From the NCBI GenBank assembly GCA_049999805.1, contig JBNGIO010004078.1:1-38965 (forward strand): 38,965 bases of DNA, in the 5' to 3' direction. The notes below the pieces were generated by a model. It was given only the letters and a program-made list of their open reading frames with translations, did not search any database and was not told the origin of the DNA. The translations under genes were made by a program, and so were the position numbers. The stretch comes from Folioceros fuciformis (Eukaryota > Anthocerotophyta > Anthocerotopsida > Anthocerotales). Positions 1 through 9,781 of this stretch are shown in pieces (within the stretch, counting starts at the first letter, position 1; each line of letters begins with the position of its first letter).

Positions 1-473
1 CAGGCCTTATTAATGACATGAGAAATCAGACATGAGGTTAAAGTAGGGCAGGAAATTTAGAGGAAAACTGTTGAAAAATGAAGGTGAACAAATGCGGCAA
101 GTTGAAGGAATTGCAGAGAGGTGCCAGTTGTGACCCGATCGCTTTTGATTAAAATGGCCCCCGCATCCCCTTGGGCCTTCAACGTACCTGAGAGCTGGGG
201 AGCTTGCGGCCAGTTTTCTTACGCTGTACGCTGCATGCGGAGCTGCTTGTCCATCTTCACACTGGGCAAAGGGGCGGGTCCTGCCTTCTTGCTCCGGGCG
301 TCTCTCCACCACCATCGTTGAAGGAAGTTCTGAAACTAGGCTGGCACCGGCGGCATCTTTGCGGAGCTCGGCTGTTGTGTTGCAGCGTGAGCTTCCTGCC
401 ACCTTGCTGCATTCTTGCTCCAGGGCGTGCACATTATTATGTAAATTCGGCGGGAACGCAAATTCCAGCACGC

Positions 474-1536
474 ATGGGGTGTATTGGGTCCCGCCCCAAG
501 GGGCGTGATGGTAAGCACGTGCATGCTTGGTCGCCAATTTCAGGGCCGGTGCTGCTTCTGCAGCCTTGTTGTATCTTGCTTGGGGCGATCTCTGTGCGGG
601 ATCTGTGTTTGGCGGCCGGAATTCCGGTCTGCTTGGTGCTGTGAAAGGGATGTTGGTTTGAGCTTCCGCTCGTAGCTCGGAGTTTAGTGTGGAGAGTTGG
701 ATCGACCGGTAGGGCTCGGAATTCGGGTTTCTCCCTGACCGTGCCTGCGGAGCTAATGCTTTTGTGTGAATTGCCCGGAGAGGCAGAACGCACATGCAAG
801 AGCCCGGGCGTACGGTGCTTGAGTCTTAAGAGCATGCTGGTGCCGGGTGCTGTTATTTGGTGATTCTTTTGGGAAGCTGCATGGCCAGCAGCCCGTGACT
901 TAGCTCAGCAAGAAAAAACCAGACTACTGTCTCTCACTTTTGTGGAGCCAAGCTTTGGGGTCTCTCTGCATGTGCAGCTTCTGCGGTGTGCTTGCGGGTA
1001 ACATGATGCATCATGATTGTGATATCCAGGTCAGCAGCCGAAGAAGCTGAAAAAGCCCAAGCCGTGGATGTCGGAGGATCCCATCAATCGTGTGCAGCTG
1101 ATGCAAAAGCGGGAAGAGTTTTGGGACACTGCACCTCATTATGGAGGACAAAGAGGTTGTTTTGCTGTCCGTGGAAGTGGCCTGGCGTATGCTCCAATCC
1201 TTCGTTTCAAACTAACGCAATGGCTAATGGCTAAACCGCAGAAATATGGGATGCTCTTAGAGCGGCAGCTGAGGCTGACTTGTCCCTTGCCCAAGCTATT
1301 GTGGACAGTGCTGGAATCATAGTCACTAGTGAAGATCTGTCGACTTGCTATGACGAAAGAGGTACATGTTTGTTTGCTTTCCAGTGTGCGTGTGTGTGTT
1401 TTCATACCTCAAGTGTGTGTCCAACGGACTTGGTCCTTGCGATGGTTTTGAATCCAAGTGTTTGCGTTGTGCAGGTGCAAAGTATGACCTCCCGAAGTAT
1501 GTGATATCGGAGCCAGCTAATCTGAAGGAAAACTAG
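474..1536 (+). CDS. UBTD: UBTD-like (ubiquitin domain-containing protein 1/2 N-terminal domain) protein, four exons
   Basis: I assemble four exons, 474-510, 1030-1155, 1242-1361 and 1475-1536, giving 114 residues with every junction GT-AG and in phase. The tiny first exon encodes MGCIGSRPKGRD, a classic N-myristoylation plus palmitoylation start (Gly2, Cys3), so the protein probably sits on membranes. Residues 17-25 are lysine-rich (KKLKKPKPW). The body then follows the conserved UBTD1/2 ubiquitin-binding domain: REEFWDTAPHYGGQ, an IWDALRAAAEADL helix, and YDERGAKYDLPKYV near the end. The animal family adds a C-terminal ubiquitin-like fold; the short form here stops before it, as I recall for plant members. 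In the family this domain binds ubiquitin and E2/E3 partners. Intron 1 (519 nt) separates the acylation signal from the domain, so a purely ORF-based annotation would miss the true start. The family call is secure; the cellular role is inference. Confidence 0.9.
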
Positions 1537-3574
1537 GGCTGAGGTCCTTGGGATTTCCTTCTCTGCCGTCAAGGGCCCCTTTTCGTTGTCAGTTCCCAGA
1601 AATTCTTTTTCCCGTCCTCGCCTGGAGGCTCAGTGGGTGTTGGTCTACACCGTAGAATTGCAAGCAGGGCAGAGATTGAGCTGTTGATACTGTCCACGAG
1701 ACAGAACTCGTTAGACTGAGCACATACCCGTTTGTTGCCTCATGTACATCTAGAGATCTACTCACCATAGAAACAAAGTTAGCGGCTTGGCCCACTGTCA
1801 AGGCGAGGGTACTGACTTGGAGGACTAAACGAAGCCCACGCTTCCTCCCTAAGTGTTTATAATGGGAAGCCTGGGAAACTTAGAACGTAGTCATCTTATT
1901 TGTTTGATATGCGGTACCAGTTGCTGTAAGTGGCAGCTTCGTGGTCTTTGTTGGAGAACCATCTCGGAAGAACTCCAGAGACATTTCACTGTGTTTTTTC
2001 TGCTAGGGGCTGTTTTAAGAGGCTTGTTTTATTAGATTACTGCATGGGCTAGAGTCGATGTGTGTGAACGAGGGAAAACAGAAGCAGAAGTGGTCCTCTT
2101 TCGGACTTCTGATAAGGCTATCCATCGTGCCGCCCTTAGCGGTTATAACTGGTGAGCGGAAACGAGCTTGAAATAGTGCCTTGCTTTGAGAAGCCCTTTC
2201 AGTAGAAGGCAGGCATCTGAGAATGCGTAGGCCCGAGGAATCGCCGACGCCATCTCCCCACAGCCCCGGGGACGGTACCGTGGTCGCACTCGTCACGTGA
2301 TTGTACCCACAACCTGCTCTTCATCTCCACGGACACCTCTGTAGCTCGGACCATCGTACTGTGCATACATACTTCGGGGACACTGCAGGCTCAGGCATGA
2401 ACTTCTGTGTTGCCAACCCCCTGACGCAGACTGTGACGCTGGAGGTGAAGGATCCTCCCGGCGCGCATTTCAAGCTCACGGTGGTCTGCGTGCATGCCTG
2501 CAAGCTTAAGATGGATCAGCAGAGGCTGGCTGCCATAACGTACGTACTTCTCCCGATTTGACTGATGGGAATGAACCTACTTTCGGGACAAAAATCGGTG
2601 GTATCTGGTTCCTGAGCTGAACCAGTGTCCAATACCTCGTCTGCAGAGGGTTCATGTACGTTTTGCTAAGGATGATACCCATGTGCACTCCACGGATGGT
2701 GGGGAGCAGGTGCGGAAGCGTTCTCGTATGGAGAATCAGAATTCAGGTGGTCTGAATTGTACCAGAAAGGTGCTTGAGCATTGTGGAGAAATATGCTTTG
2801 TGGGAGACACCACTAGCTTCAAGTTGCTCAGCCGTGGCACCTGGCATTTGAATTTGTGCAGTCTTACGTGGGAGTCCCTCTCGCTCTTGCCTGCCTCCTT
2901 ACAAAGCGAGTTGGCAGAGATGTGCCGAGAAGGCCAACGGAAATATCTGAGAATGGACGGTGCTGTCTAAATAGCATCTCCTACCCAAGTGGTGTGTGGC
3001 TTGCCCACGTTCACACACCCATCTCGCGATGGTTATAAGGTTTGCAAACCCAGCGTAATGCCCACACAGTACATAGGCAAGTATACCTAGATGCAGCGGT
3101 AAATTCGAAAAGAAAGCACTGTCTCCGGCAGGTGTACGGCGAGTTTAGAAGCTTAGCTTCTGACAGTACCTCCGGCTATACTACACACGGGCTGCTCAAG
3201 GAAGACAGTTGCAATGACGTTGCAAATAGGATAATGTTCAGGACAAATCATCCATGCAACGCTGATACAACTTCATGTCACGTCGCCTTCCTGCCACGTC
3301 AATCGGCAAGGAAACATATGCTACCAGCCCCTTACCCTTGAAATACCCAAAATGGCTTGTCTTATGGAAAGATAAAGAAGTGCACATTCGTCTGTGCAGT
3401 GACTGTCGACGCCCACACGAGGGAGCCGGGTTGCGGAACGGCCAGCTCAATATTCACCAGCATCGAAAGCTGTGGAAACCCACGAGTACAATCTGTTCGC
3501 TAAAAAAACAAAATCTTCATTGCCAGCATCAGGTAGATCCTGATACGTCGCCTTCCTTCAATTTGAGCGTACAG
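1537..3574. other. Intergenic stretch, no gene recognised
   Basis: Short frames occur on both strands (for example 2301-2561 and 2683-2970, both +), but none shows a domain I recognise, a convincing splice chain or a plausible start. The left part should hold the 3' UTR of the UBTD-like gene. The right part, next to the stop at 3575, should hold the 3' end of PPR gene A. The 2400-2520 segment has a steady open frame (NFCVANPLTQTVTLEVKDPP) that could be an exon or an old gene fragment, but I cannot name it. Confidence 0.4.
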
Positions 3575-6500
3575 CTAGATTAGCGTAGGATGCTCTTTGA
3601 ACCCAACGAGAAAACTGTGAACCTGTCCGGCCATGTCTGTCCACCAGCTCCGACCTGGCTCCTTCCATGCCCTGATTCGTTTTCTCCTAGCCTGCATCTC
3701 CTGTGCCTGCTCCCACATTTGAGCATCGGTGTATATGTTCAACATCAACACATACGCTGCTGAATCTTTCTGGTCTAGTTTAACAGCTTCATGAAAAGCA
3801 CTGCATCCCACCTCCACGTTGCTCCACTTTCTGCACGCAGCCAAGAGCGTGTGCCAGACTGCAGCATTAGGCGGTATAGGCATGCTCCTTATCAAAGCTA
3901 GTGCTTCATCCAGTTGCCCTGAACGACCAAGGAGGTCCACCATGCATGTGTAGTGGTCCGCTGTTGGCTTGATGCCGTACTGTTTGCTCATTACCTCAAA
4001 GTACTCTCGCCCCTTATCCACTAGACCCGTGTGACTGCACACTGTCAGCACACTCAAGAACGTAATTCTGTCTGGCTGTATGCCATCCTCTCTCATTCTG
4101 ACAACCAAGTCGAAGACACTGTTGCAGTCCCCTTGACGGGTATATCCGCCAATGAGTGCATTCCAGGCAACGACATCTTTCTCAGGCAGTGCCTGAAACA
4201 CATGCTGCGCTTCCACCATGCTACTGCATTTTCCATACATGTCTATCAAACTGACCGCCACAAGCACATCAGCTTGAAGTCCCTGTTCTGTAATCTGTGC
4301 ATGAAGCTGCCTTCCCAGATGCAAAGCCGCCACACTGGCACATGCCTGGAGGAGGCACGCAAATGTCACACAGTTGGGTGCAACACTGCCTTCTTCTTCC
4401 ATAGCCCTGTACAGGCGAAGCGCGTCATGGCCCATGCCCTGCTGAGAATAGCCAGCTATCATGGCACTCCACATTGCTACATCCTTCTGAACAAGGCCAT
4501 CAAACATGCCCCGGGCTTCCTCTAGGCTGCCACACTTCGCATACATATTTATCAAACTGCTGACAATGAACACGTCAGTTTCCAGTCCTTGTTCTCTAAT
4601 TTGTGAATGAAGCTGACGCCCATTTTCCAAAGCCAGGGAGCCCACACTGGCACATGCCTGAAGAAGGGACAAAAATGTCCCGGAATTGGGTGCAGCCATC
4701 CTTTCGTTCCTCATGGCACTGAGAAGATGAAATGCTTTCAGTCCCAATCCCTTCCGGGAATATCCCGCTATCATCACATTCCATGTCACCACGTCTTTGT
4801 GAGGAAGTCTGTGAAACAGGGCCTCAGCATCATCCAGGCTGCCGCATTTCACGTACATGTTTACCAAACTGTTGGCTATGAACGAATCAGCCTGAAGCCC
4901 TCGTTCTCCTATCTGTGCATGCAACTGCTTCCCCCTCGTCAAAGCTGGGGTGCCCACACTTGCGCATGCCTGCAGGAGGGACACAAATGTCACAGAATCA
5001 GGTGCACGCATGCCTTCTTCTTGCATAGTTTTGTATAGATCCAGGGCTTCCTGCCCCATTCCCTGCTGGGAGTATGCCGCTATCATGGCATTCCACGTCA
5101 CCACATCTTTCCGATCAAGTTCATTAAACACACTCTCAGCATCCTCTAGGCTACCGCACTTTGCATACATGTTAACCAAACTGTTGGCTGCAAACTGATT
5201 CCCTTCAAGTCTGCCTTCTCTAATTTTTACATGGAGGTCCTTCCCATCCTTCAGAGCTGGGTTCCCCACAGTTGCACATGCATGGAGGAGGCACACAATC
5301 GTCACAGAATTGGGCGTCACAATGCCATCTCCTTGCATAGCCCTGTAAAGACTAAGGGCCTCCTGCCCCATGCCCAGCTGGGAGTAACCTGCTATCATGG
5401 CATTCCACGTCACTAAATTCTTCTCGCGAAGGTTATCGAAGACACCTTGAGCATCCTCTAGGCTCCCGCACTTTGCATACATGGTAACCAAACTGCTGAC
5501 AACAAAAGCATGAGATTGAAGTCCTTGTTCTCTTATTAGCCAATGTAGCTGCCTTCCCGTCTGCAAAGCCTGCGTGCCCACGCTTGCACATGCCTGCAGC
5601 AGGCACACAAATGTCACAGAATCAGGTGGAGCCATGCCATCGTCTTGCATTGCAGTAAAAAGACTAAGGGCTTCCTTACCCATGCCTTGCTGGGAATAGC
5701 CTGCTATCATGGCATTCCAGGTCACCACATCTTTCTGACGCACCCCGTCAAAGACCCTTTTGGCTTCTGCCAAACTGCCACACTTTGCATACATGTCCAC
5801 CAAGCAATTGCAGACAAACAAATCAGCCTCAAAACCAGTAGCCACGACATCAGAGTGCACCTGCTGCCCAGATTCCAAGTCGACTCCCATCGCACACGCC
5901 TGCAGAGCTGCTACAAACACATGGCTATTTGGTTTCACACCGGACCTGCGCATTTGACGATAAAGTTGCATGGCCTTCCTGTCCTGCCCCTGCTTTACAT
6001 GAGCAGAAATAATCGCAGACCAAGTGAAAACATCTGGCTTGGCTACCATACTGAACACATCCACAGCCTCTTGTAACCTGGAAAAAGAATTATACATCCG
6101 CAGGATATGATTGCACAAGAACGTATCCGACTCGTACCCCGTCGTCACGGAGAGAGAATGAACAAGGCGGCCAAGCCGCAAATCCTTGGTACCCACACAC
6201 TGTTTCAGAACAACATAAAACACGTGTTTGGAAATTTGACAACCTGTGTGAACCAGCAATCTCAGGACCTCCACGGCCCCGGCAAGCTGGCCCTGCTGAC
6301 ATATTCGCATCACACTACTTTCGTATCCGGCAGGCCTGCCAGGGTCTCCATCAGCCGGTACGCTTGAGTGGGAGGTCCAGTCTCTGCAAGACAGCTGCAC
6401 ATCCACAGCACCGATCTGCGCATCCGGCCCAACCCAACCATTGAATCTGTGTACCCTGAAGACCTGCTGCAATGAGTCCTTTTCCCTGAAGGCAGGAAAG

Positions 6501-6604
6501 TAAAAGCTCTTCTCATGCTGCGCATCACGGGGTCCACACGAATTTGTGGACACACGAGCTCCCGGCGACGACCCGCGCTGCAGGATCCGTCTCCATCCAG
6601 ACAT
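3575..6604 (-). CDS. PLS-class PPR protein A, E1/E2 tail, no DYW domain
   Basis: An intronless gene of 1009 codons from the ATG at 6604. I chose this start because MSGWRRILQRGSS aligns with MCCGRWVLQRPSP of gene B and looks like a basic organellar presequence; the frame is open to about 6655 but has no earlier ATG. It carries PLS triplets of about 105 residues with seven S motifs (MYAKCGSLEDA-type; first ILRMYNSFS, last IDMYGKCSSM), then P2-L2-S2 (YTCMVDLLGRSG), E1 and E2 (GRSWWTDMAGQVHSFLVG). It stops five residues after the EHP that normally leads into a DYW domain. The family binds organellar RNA in sequence-specific fashion, mainly for C-to-U editing; this member would need a deaminase in trans. 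Its neighbour B lies upstream on the same strand, 356 bp away. An organellar location is inferred from family and N-terminus. Confidence 0.9.
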   Translation of the reverse strand: MSGWRRILQRGSSPGARVSTNSCGPRDAQHEKSFYFPAFREKDSLQQVFRVHRFNGWVGPDAQIGAVDVQLSCRDWTSHSSVPADGDPGRPAGYESSVMRICQQGQLAGAVEVLRLLVHTGCQISKHVFYVVLKQCVGTKDLRLGRLVHSLSVTTGYESDTFLCNHILRMYNSFSRLQEAVDVFSMVAKPDVFTWSAIISAHVKQGQDRKAMQLYRQMRRSGVKPNSHVFVAALQACAMGVDLESGQQVHSDVVATGFEADLFVCNCLVDMYAKCGSLAEAKRVFDGVRQKDVVTWNAMIAGYSQQGMGKEALSLFTAMQDDGMAPPDSVTFVCLLQACASVGTQALQTGRQLHWLIREQGLQSHAFVVSSLVTMYAKCGSLEDAQGVFDNLREKNLVTWNAMIAGYSQLGMGQEALSLYRAMQGDGIVTPNSVTIVCLLHACATVGNPALKDGKDLHVKIREGRLEGNQFAANSLVNMYAKCGSLEDAESVFNELDRKDVVTWNAMIAAYSQQGMGQEALDLYKTMQEEGMRAPDSVTFVSLLQACASVGTPALTRGKQLHAQIGERGLQADSFIANSLVNMYVKCGSLDDAEALFHRLPHKDVVTWNVMIAGYSRKGLGLKAFHLLSAMRNERMAAPNSGTFLSLLQACASVGSLALENGRQLHSQIREQGLETDVFIVSSLINMYAKCGSLEEARGMFDGLVQKDVAMWSAMIAGYSQQGMGHDALRLYRAMEEEGSVAPNCVTFACLLQACASVAALHLGRQLHAQITEQGLQADVLVAVSLIDMYGKCSSMVEAQHVFQALPEKDVVAWNALIGGYTRQGDCNSVFDLVVRMREDGIQPDRITFLSVLTVCSHTGLVDKGREYFEVMSKQYGIKPTADHYTCMVDLLGRSGQLDEALALIRSMPIPPNAAVWHTLLAACRKWSNVEVGCSAFHEAVKLDQKDSAAYVLMLNIYTDAQMWEQAQEMQARRKRIRAWKEPGRSWWTDMAGQVHSFLVGFKEHPTLI

Positions 6605-6960
6605 CCTCTTGGACGCGCTAAGCACCCTATCCTCAGAAAATGCGGCATTTCGCAAATTCCGACGGTTGATTCGTTTGGGTCATCTACATTCCCGACAGCC
6701 ATGGCTCGCACATAGTCTGCCACTCCGCATTCCTGAAATTCCGGTGGGAGTACCTTCCCCATCATCTCCACTCCGGCACTTGGGCAAGAGGAGAGAAGTC
6801 CTGAGTACCTCTAGGACCTTCATCTTCGGGGAGCCCTAGCCTGCATTCGCAACCGAGACCATCGAGGCCCACCGCGTAGCCAGAGCCGCTAGCTCCCAGA
6901 AAGCTTCCTCCCGGATGTTCCAGAAGAATACCCGATAAAGAGGGCAGCACGAATCAATTT
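6605..6960 (-). other. Spacer between PPR genes B and A with relict start codon
   Basis: This 356-bp spacer must hold the 3' end of B and the promoter or leader of A. On the - strand an ATGGCTGTC at 6702 lies in the same context (gagccATGGCTGTC) as the start of gene C. Here it opens a different frame that ends near 6310 without entering the PPR reading, and a TGA blocks the PPR frame just upstream of 6655. I read it as an ancestral start put out of frame by small indels. Confidence 0.5.
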
Positions 6961-9552
6961 TTAGGCTTTTGCCCCAACCAGAAACCCATGCACCCGTCCA
7001 TCCATGTCTGTCCACCAGCTCTGGCCCGGCTGCTTCCATGCCTTTATGCTCGTTCTCCTCGATTGCATCTCCAGTGCCTGCTCCCACATCTGGGCACCAG
7101 TGTATATGTTTGACATGAGCACATAGGCTGCAGCATCTTTCTTGTCAAGCGTCACTGCTTCATAGAAGGCATGGCATCCCACTTCCACATTATTCCACTT
7201 TTGGCAAGCGCCCAAGAGAGTGTGCCAAATTGCAGCATTGGGCTGTAGAGGCATTGTTCTCACGACATCTAGTGCTTCGTCCAGTTCTCCTGCACGACCC
7301 AGGAGATCCACCATGCATGTGTAGTGGTCCGCCGTGCGCGTGATGTTGTAATGGCTGCTCATGGACTCAAAGTGCTCTCGACCCTTGTCCACTAGACCCA
7401 TGTGACTGCACGCTGTCAGTACACTAAGGAACGTGACGCCGTCTGGCAGTATGCCATCCTCCATCATTCGGAAAAACAATCCAAAGACCACTTTAGAATC
7501 CCCTTGGCGGGTGTATCCTGCAATTAGTGCATTCCAGACGGCAACGTCTCGTTTGTGCAATGCTTGGAATACCTGCTGTGCATCAACCATACTACCGCAC
7601 TTCCCATACATGTTTATCAAACTGCCAGGTACAAGCCCATGGCCTTCAAGCCCTTGATCTTTGATTTGAGCATGAAGCTGCCTTCCCAGGTCCAAAGCTG
7701 CCAAATTTGCACATGCCTGAAGGAGGCACACAAATGTCAAGGAATTCGGTGGAACTAAGCCTTCTTCTTTCATAGTCCTGTAAAGACAAAGGGTGTCCTG
7801 ACCCATGCCCTCCTGGGAATATCCTGCTATCATGGCATTCCACGTCACCACATCTTTTCGGCCAAGGTTGTCGAACACCACCCGGGCATCCCTTAGACTC
7901 CCACACTTGGCGTACATGCTTACCAAGCTGCTGGCTACAAACACATCAGCCTGAAGTCCTAGCTCTCGAATCTGTGTATGAAGCTGCCTCCCTTTCTGCA
8001 AGGCCGGAGTACCCACACTTGCACAAGCCTGCAGAAGGGAAGCAAATGTCACAGAATTGGGTGCAGACATTCCTTCTTGTTGCATTGCACTGAGAAGAGA
8101 AAGGGCTTCCAGTCCCATGCCCTTCTGTGCATATCCTGCTATCATGGCATTCCACGTGACAACATCTTTCTGAGCAAGTCTGTCAAACATGCCCTGAGCA
8201 TCCTCTAGAGAACCACACTTTGCATACATGTTCACTAGACTGTTGGCTACCACCGCATTTGCTTCAAGTCTTTGCTCTCTAACTTGTGCATGAAGCTGCT
8301 TCCCCTTCTCCAAAGCTGGGATGCCCACAATTGCACATGCTTGCAAGAGGCACACAAAAGTCACAGAATTGGGTCTCACGACACCTTCTGCTTGCATGGC
8401 CTTGTAAAGAGCAAGGGCATCCTGCACCATACCCTCCTGGGAATATCCCGCTATCATGGCATTCCATGTAACCACATCTTTTTGAAGAAGACCATCAAAT
8501 AAGCCCCTAGCATCCTTGAGGGTGCCACACTTTGCATACATGTTCACCAAGCTGTTGGCTACAAACACGTCATCGTGAAGTCCTCGTTCTTTGATTTGTG
8601 CATAAAGGTGAGTTCCCTTCTCCAAAGCCCTGATTCCTAGACTTGCACATGCCTGCAGGAGGGAAACAAATGTCACAGAATCGGGTGCAACGATGCCCTC
8701 CTCTTGCATGGCACTATACAGACGAAGGGCTTCCTGACCCCTGTCCTGCTGGGCATACGCGGCTATCATGACATTCCAAGTCACCACATCTTTTTGAGCA
8801 AGCCCGTAAAACACACTCTGAGCATCGTCCAAGCTGCCACACTTTGCATACATGTCCACCAAGCTACTACAGACAAACAAGTCAGGCTCGGCATCAGTAA
8901 TCAACACGTCAGCATGCACCTGTTGTCCACATTCCAAGTCTCCTCCCCTCACACAAGCCTGAAGTGCAGCTACAAACACATGGCCATTTGGCTTCAGGCT
9001 CGTCTTGCGCATTCTATGATATAGCTGTCTGGCCTGCCTATCTTGCCCGTGTCTAACATGGGCAGAAATTATGGCAGCCCAAGTAAACGCATCTGGTTTG
9101 AGAACCATATCGAATGCATCCATAGCTTCCTGCAGCCTGGCATTATGAGCATACATTCGCAAGATATGGTTGCACAAAAACGTATTTGACTCGTATCTCT
9201 TCTTCACGGTGAGAGCATGAACACGGCGACCTAGAGACAGATCCCGCTTGGCTCCACATTCCTTCAGCACCATACAAATGAGAGCGGTTGACAGCTGACA
9301 GCCTGTTAAGGCAAGAACTCCCAGGGCTTCTACCGTTTCAGTGAGCTGCCCCTGCTGACACAGTTTCCTCACAGTTTCAGCATTTGGGCATTTCCAGTTG
9401 AATGCATGAACACCACCACCAATGGGATTGTTATGGCGGTCGGCCAGCGATCGGGTACCACTATGCTGCTGCCGGCTACCCCTATGAAGTCCACGGCTAG
9501 AAAAAAATCTTGGACTTGGTCGCTGGAGCACCCATCGCCCACAACACATCAT
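6961..9552 (-). CDS. PLS-class PPR protein B, E1/E2 tail, no DYW domain
   Basis: An intronless PPR gene of 863 codons from the ATG at 9552; an in-frame ATG at 9708 would add 52 residues. I prefer 9552 because MMCCGRWVLQRPSPRFFSSRG is a typical arginine/serine-rich organellar presequence and aligns with the start of gene A. The added segment has no such look. The order is an N-terminal block (ETVRKLCQQGQLTETVEAL; LGRRVHALTVKKRYESNTF), PLS triplets with six S motifs, P2-L2-S2 (CMVDLLGRAGELDEA), E1, and E2 ending WWTDMDGRVHGFLVGAKA. The protein therefore ends inside E2, before any DYW sequence. The expected role is binding organellar transcripts. The stop of gene C lies only 73 bp (from 9708) or 229 bp (from 9552) upstream, so B's promoter must overlap the end of C, or B is transcribed together with it. 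Confidence 0.9.
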   Translation of the reverse strand: MMCCGRWVLQRPSPRFFSSRGLHRGSRQQHSGTRSLADRHNNPIGGGVHAFNWKCPNAETVRKLCQQGQLTETVEALGVLALTGCQLSTALICMVLKECGAKRDLSLGRRVHALTVKKRYESNTFLCNHILRMYAHNARLQEAMDAFDMVLKPDAFTWAAIISAHVRHGQDRQARQLYHRMRKTSLKPNGHVFVAALQACVRGGDLECGQQVHADVLITDAEPDLFVCSSLVDMYAKCGSLDDAQSVFYGLAQKDVVTWNVMIAAYAQQDRGQEALRLYSAMQEEGIVAPDSVTFVSLLQACASLGIRALEKGTHLYAQIKERGLHDDVFVANSLVNMYAKCGTLKDARGLFDGLLQKDVVTWNAMIAGYSQEGMVQDALALYKAMQAEGVVRPNSVTFVCLLQACAIVGIPALEKGKQLHAQVREQRLEANAVVANSLVNMYAKCGSLEDAQGMFDRLAQKDVVTWNAMIAGYAQKGMGLEALSLLSAMQQEGMSAPNSVTFASLLQACASVGTPALQKGRQLHTQIRELGLQADVFVASSLVSMYAKCGSLRDARVVFDNLGRKDVVTWNAMIAGYSQEGMGQDTLCLYRTMKEEGLVPPNSLTFVCLLQACANLAALDLGRQLHAQIKDQGLEGHGLVPGSLINMYGKCGSMVDAQQVFQALHKRDVAVWNALIAGYTRQGDSKVVFGLFFRMMEDGILPDGVTFLSVLTACSHMGLVDKGREHFESMSSHYNITRTADHYTCMVDLLGRAGELDEALDVVRTMPLQPNAAIWHTLLGACQKWNNVEVGCHAFYEAVTLDKKDAAAYVLMSNIYTGAQMWEQALEMQSRRTSIKAWKQPGQSWWTDMDGRVHGFLVGAKA

Positions 9553-9781
9553 CTGTCTCTTTGAGGCGTCGTCGAATGTTGGTTGTGGGTGACTGAAAGA
9601 GAAAATTACGTGCGAGTCTGTAGATTTGAAGCAGTCGTCCCGTGCCGGTTTCTGTTGATTGCCACACTGCCGCAGGCAGCTTTCACGGGCAAGGACGTTC
9701 CCTTCCATTTATCGAGGTGGGTCTCCACGATAACTGGCCCATTGTTGAGTGGCCACCGACGATCTGCCATGGGATCCTCAC

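Noticed and set aside
10-795. Open frame of 261 codons on the - strand at the left edge
   Set aside because: It overlaps the first exon of the UBTD-like gene on the other strand, has no domain, and its Pro/Ser/Arg make-up looks non-coding.
2301-2561. Possible exon (NFCVANPLTQTVTLEV)
   Set aside because: Steady frame but no recognised family, no supported splice partners.
4031-6076. Several + strand frames opposite PPR gene A (likewise opposite B and C)
   Set aside because: They repeat with the PPR period and are antisense shadows of the conserved motifs.
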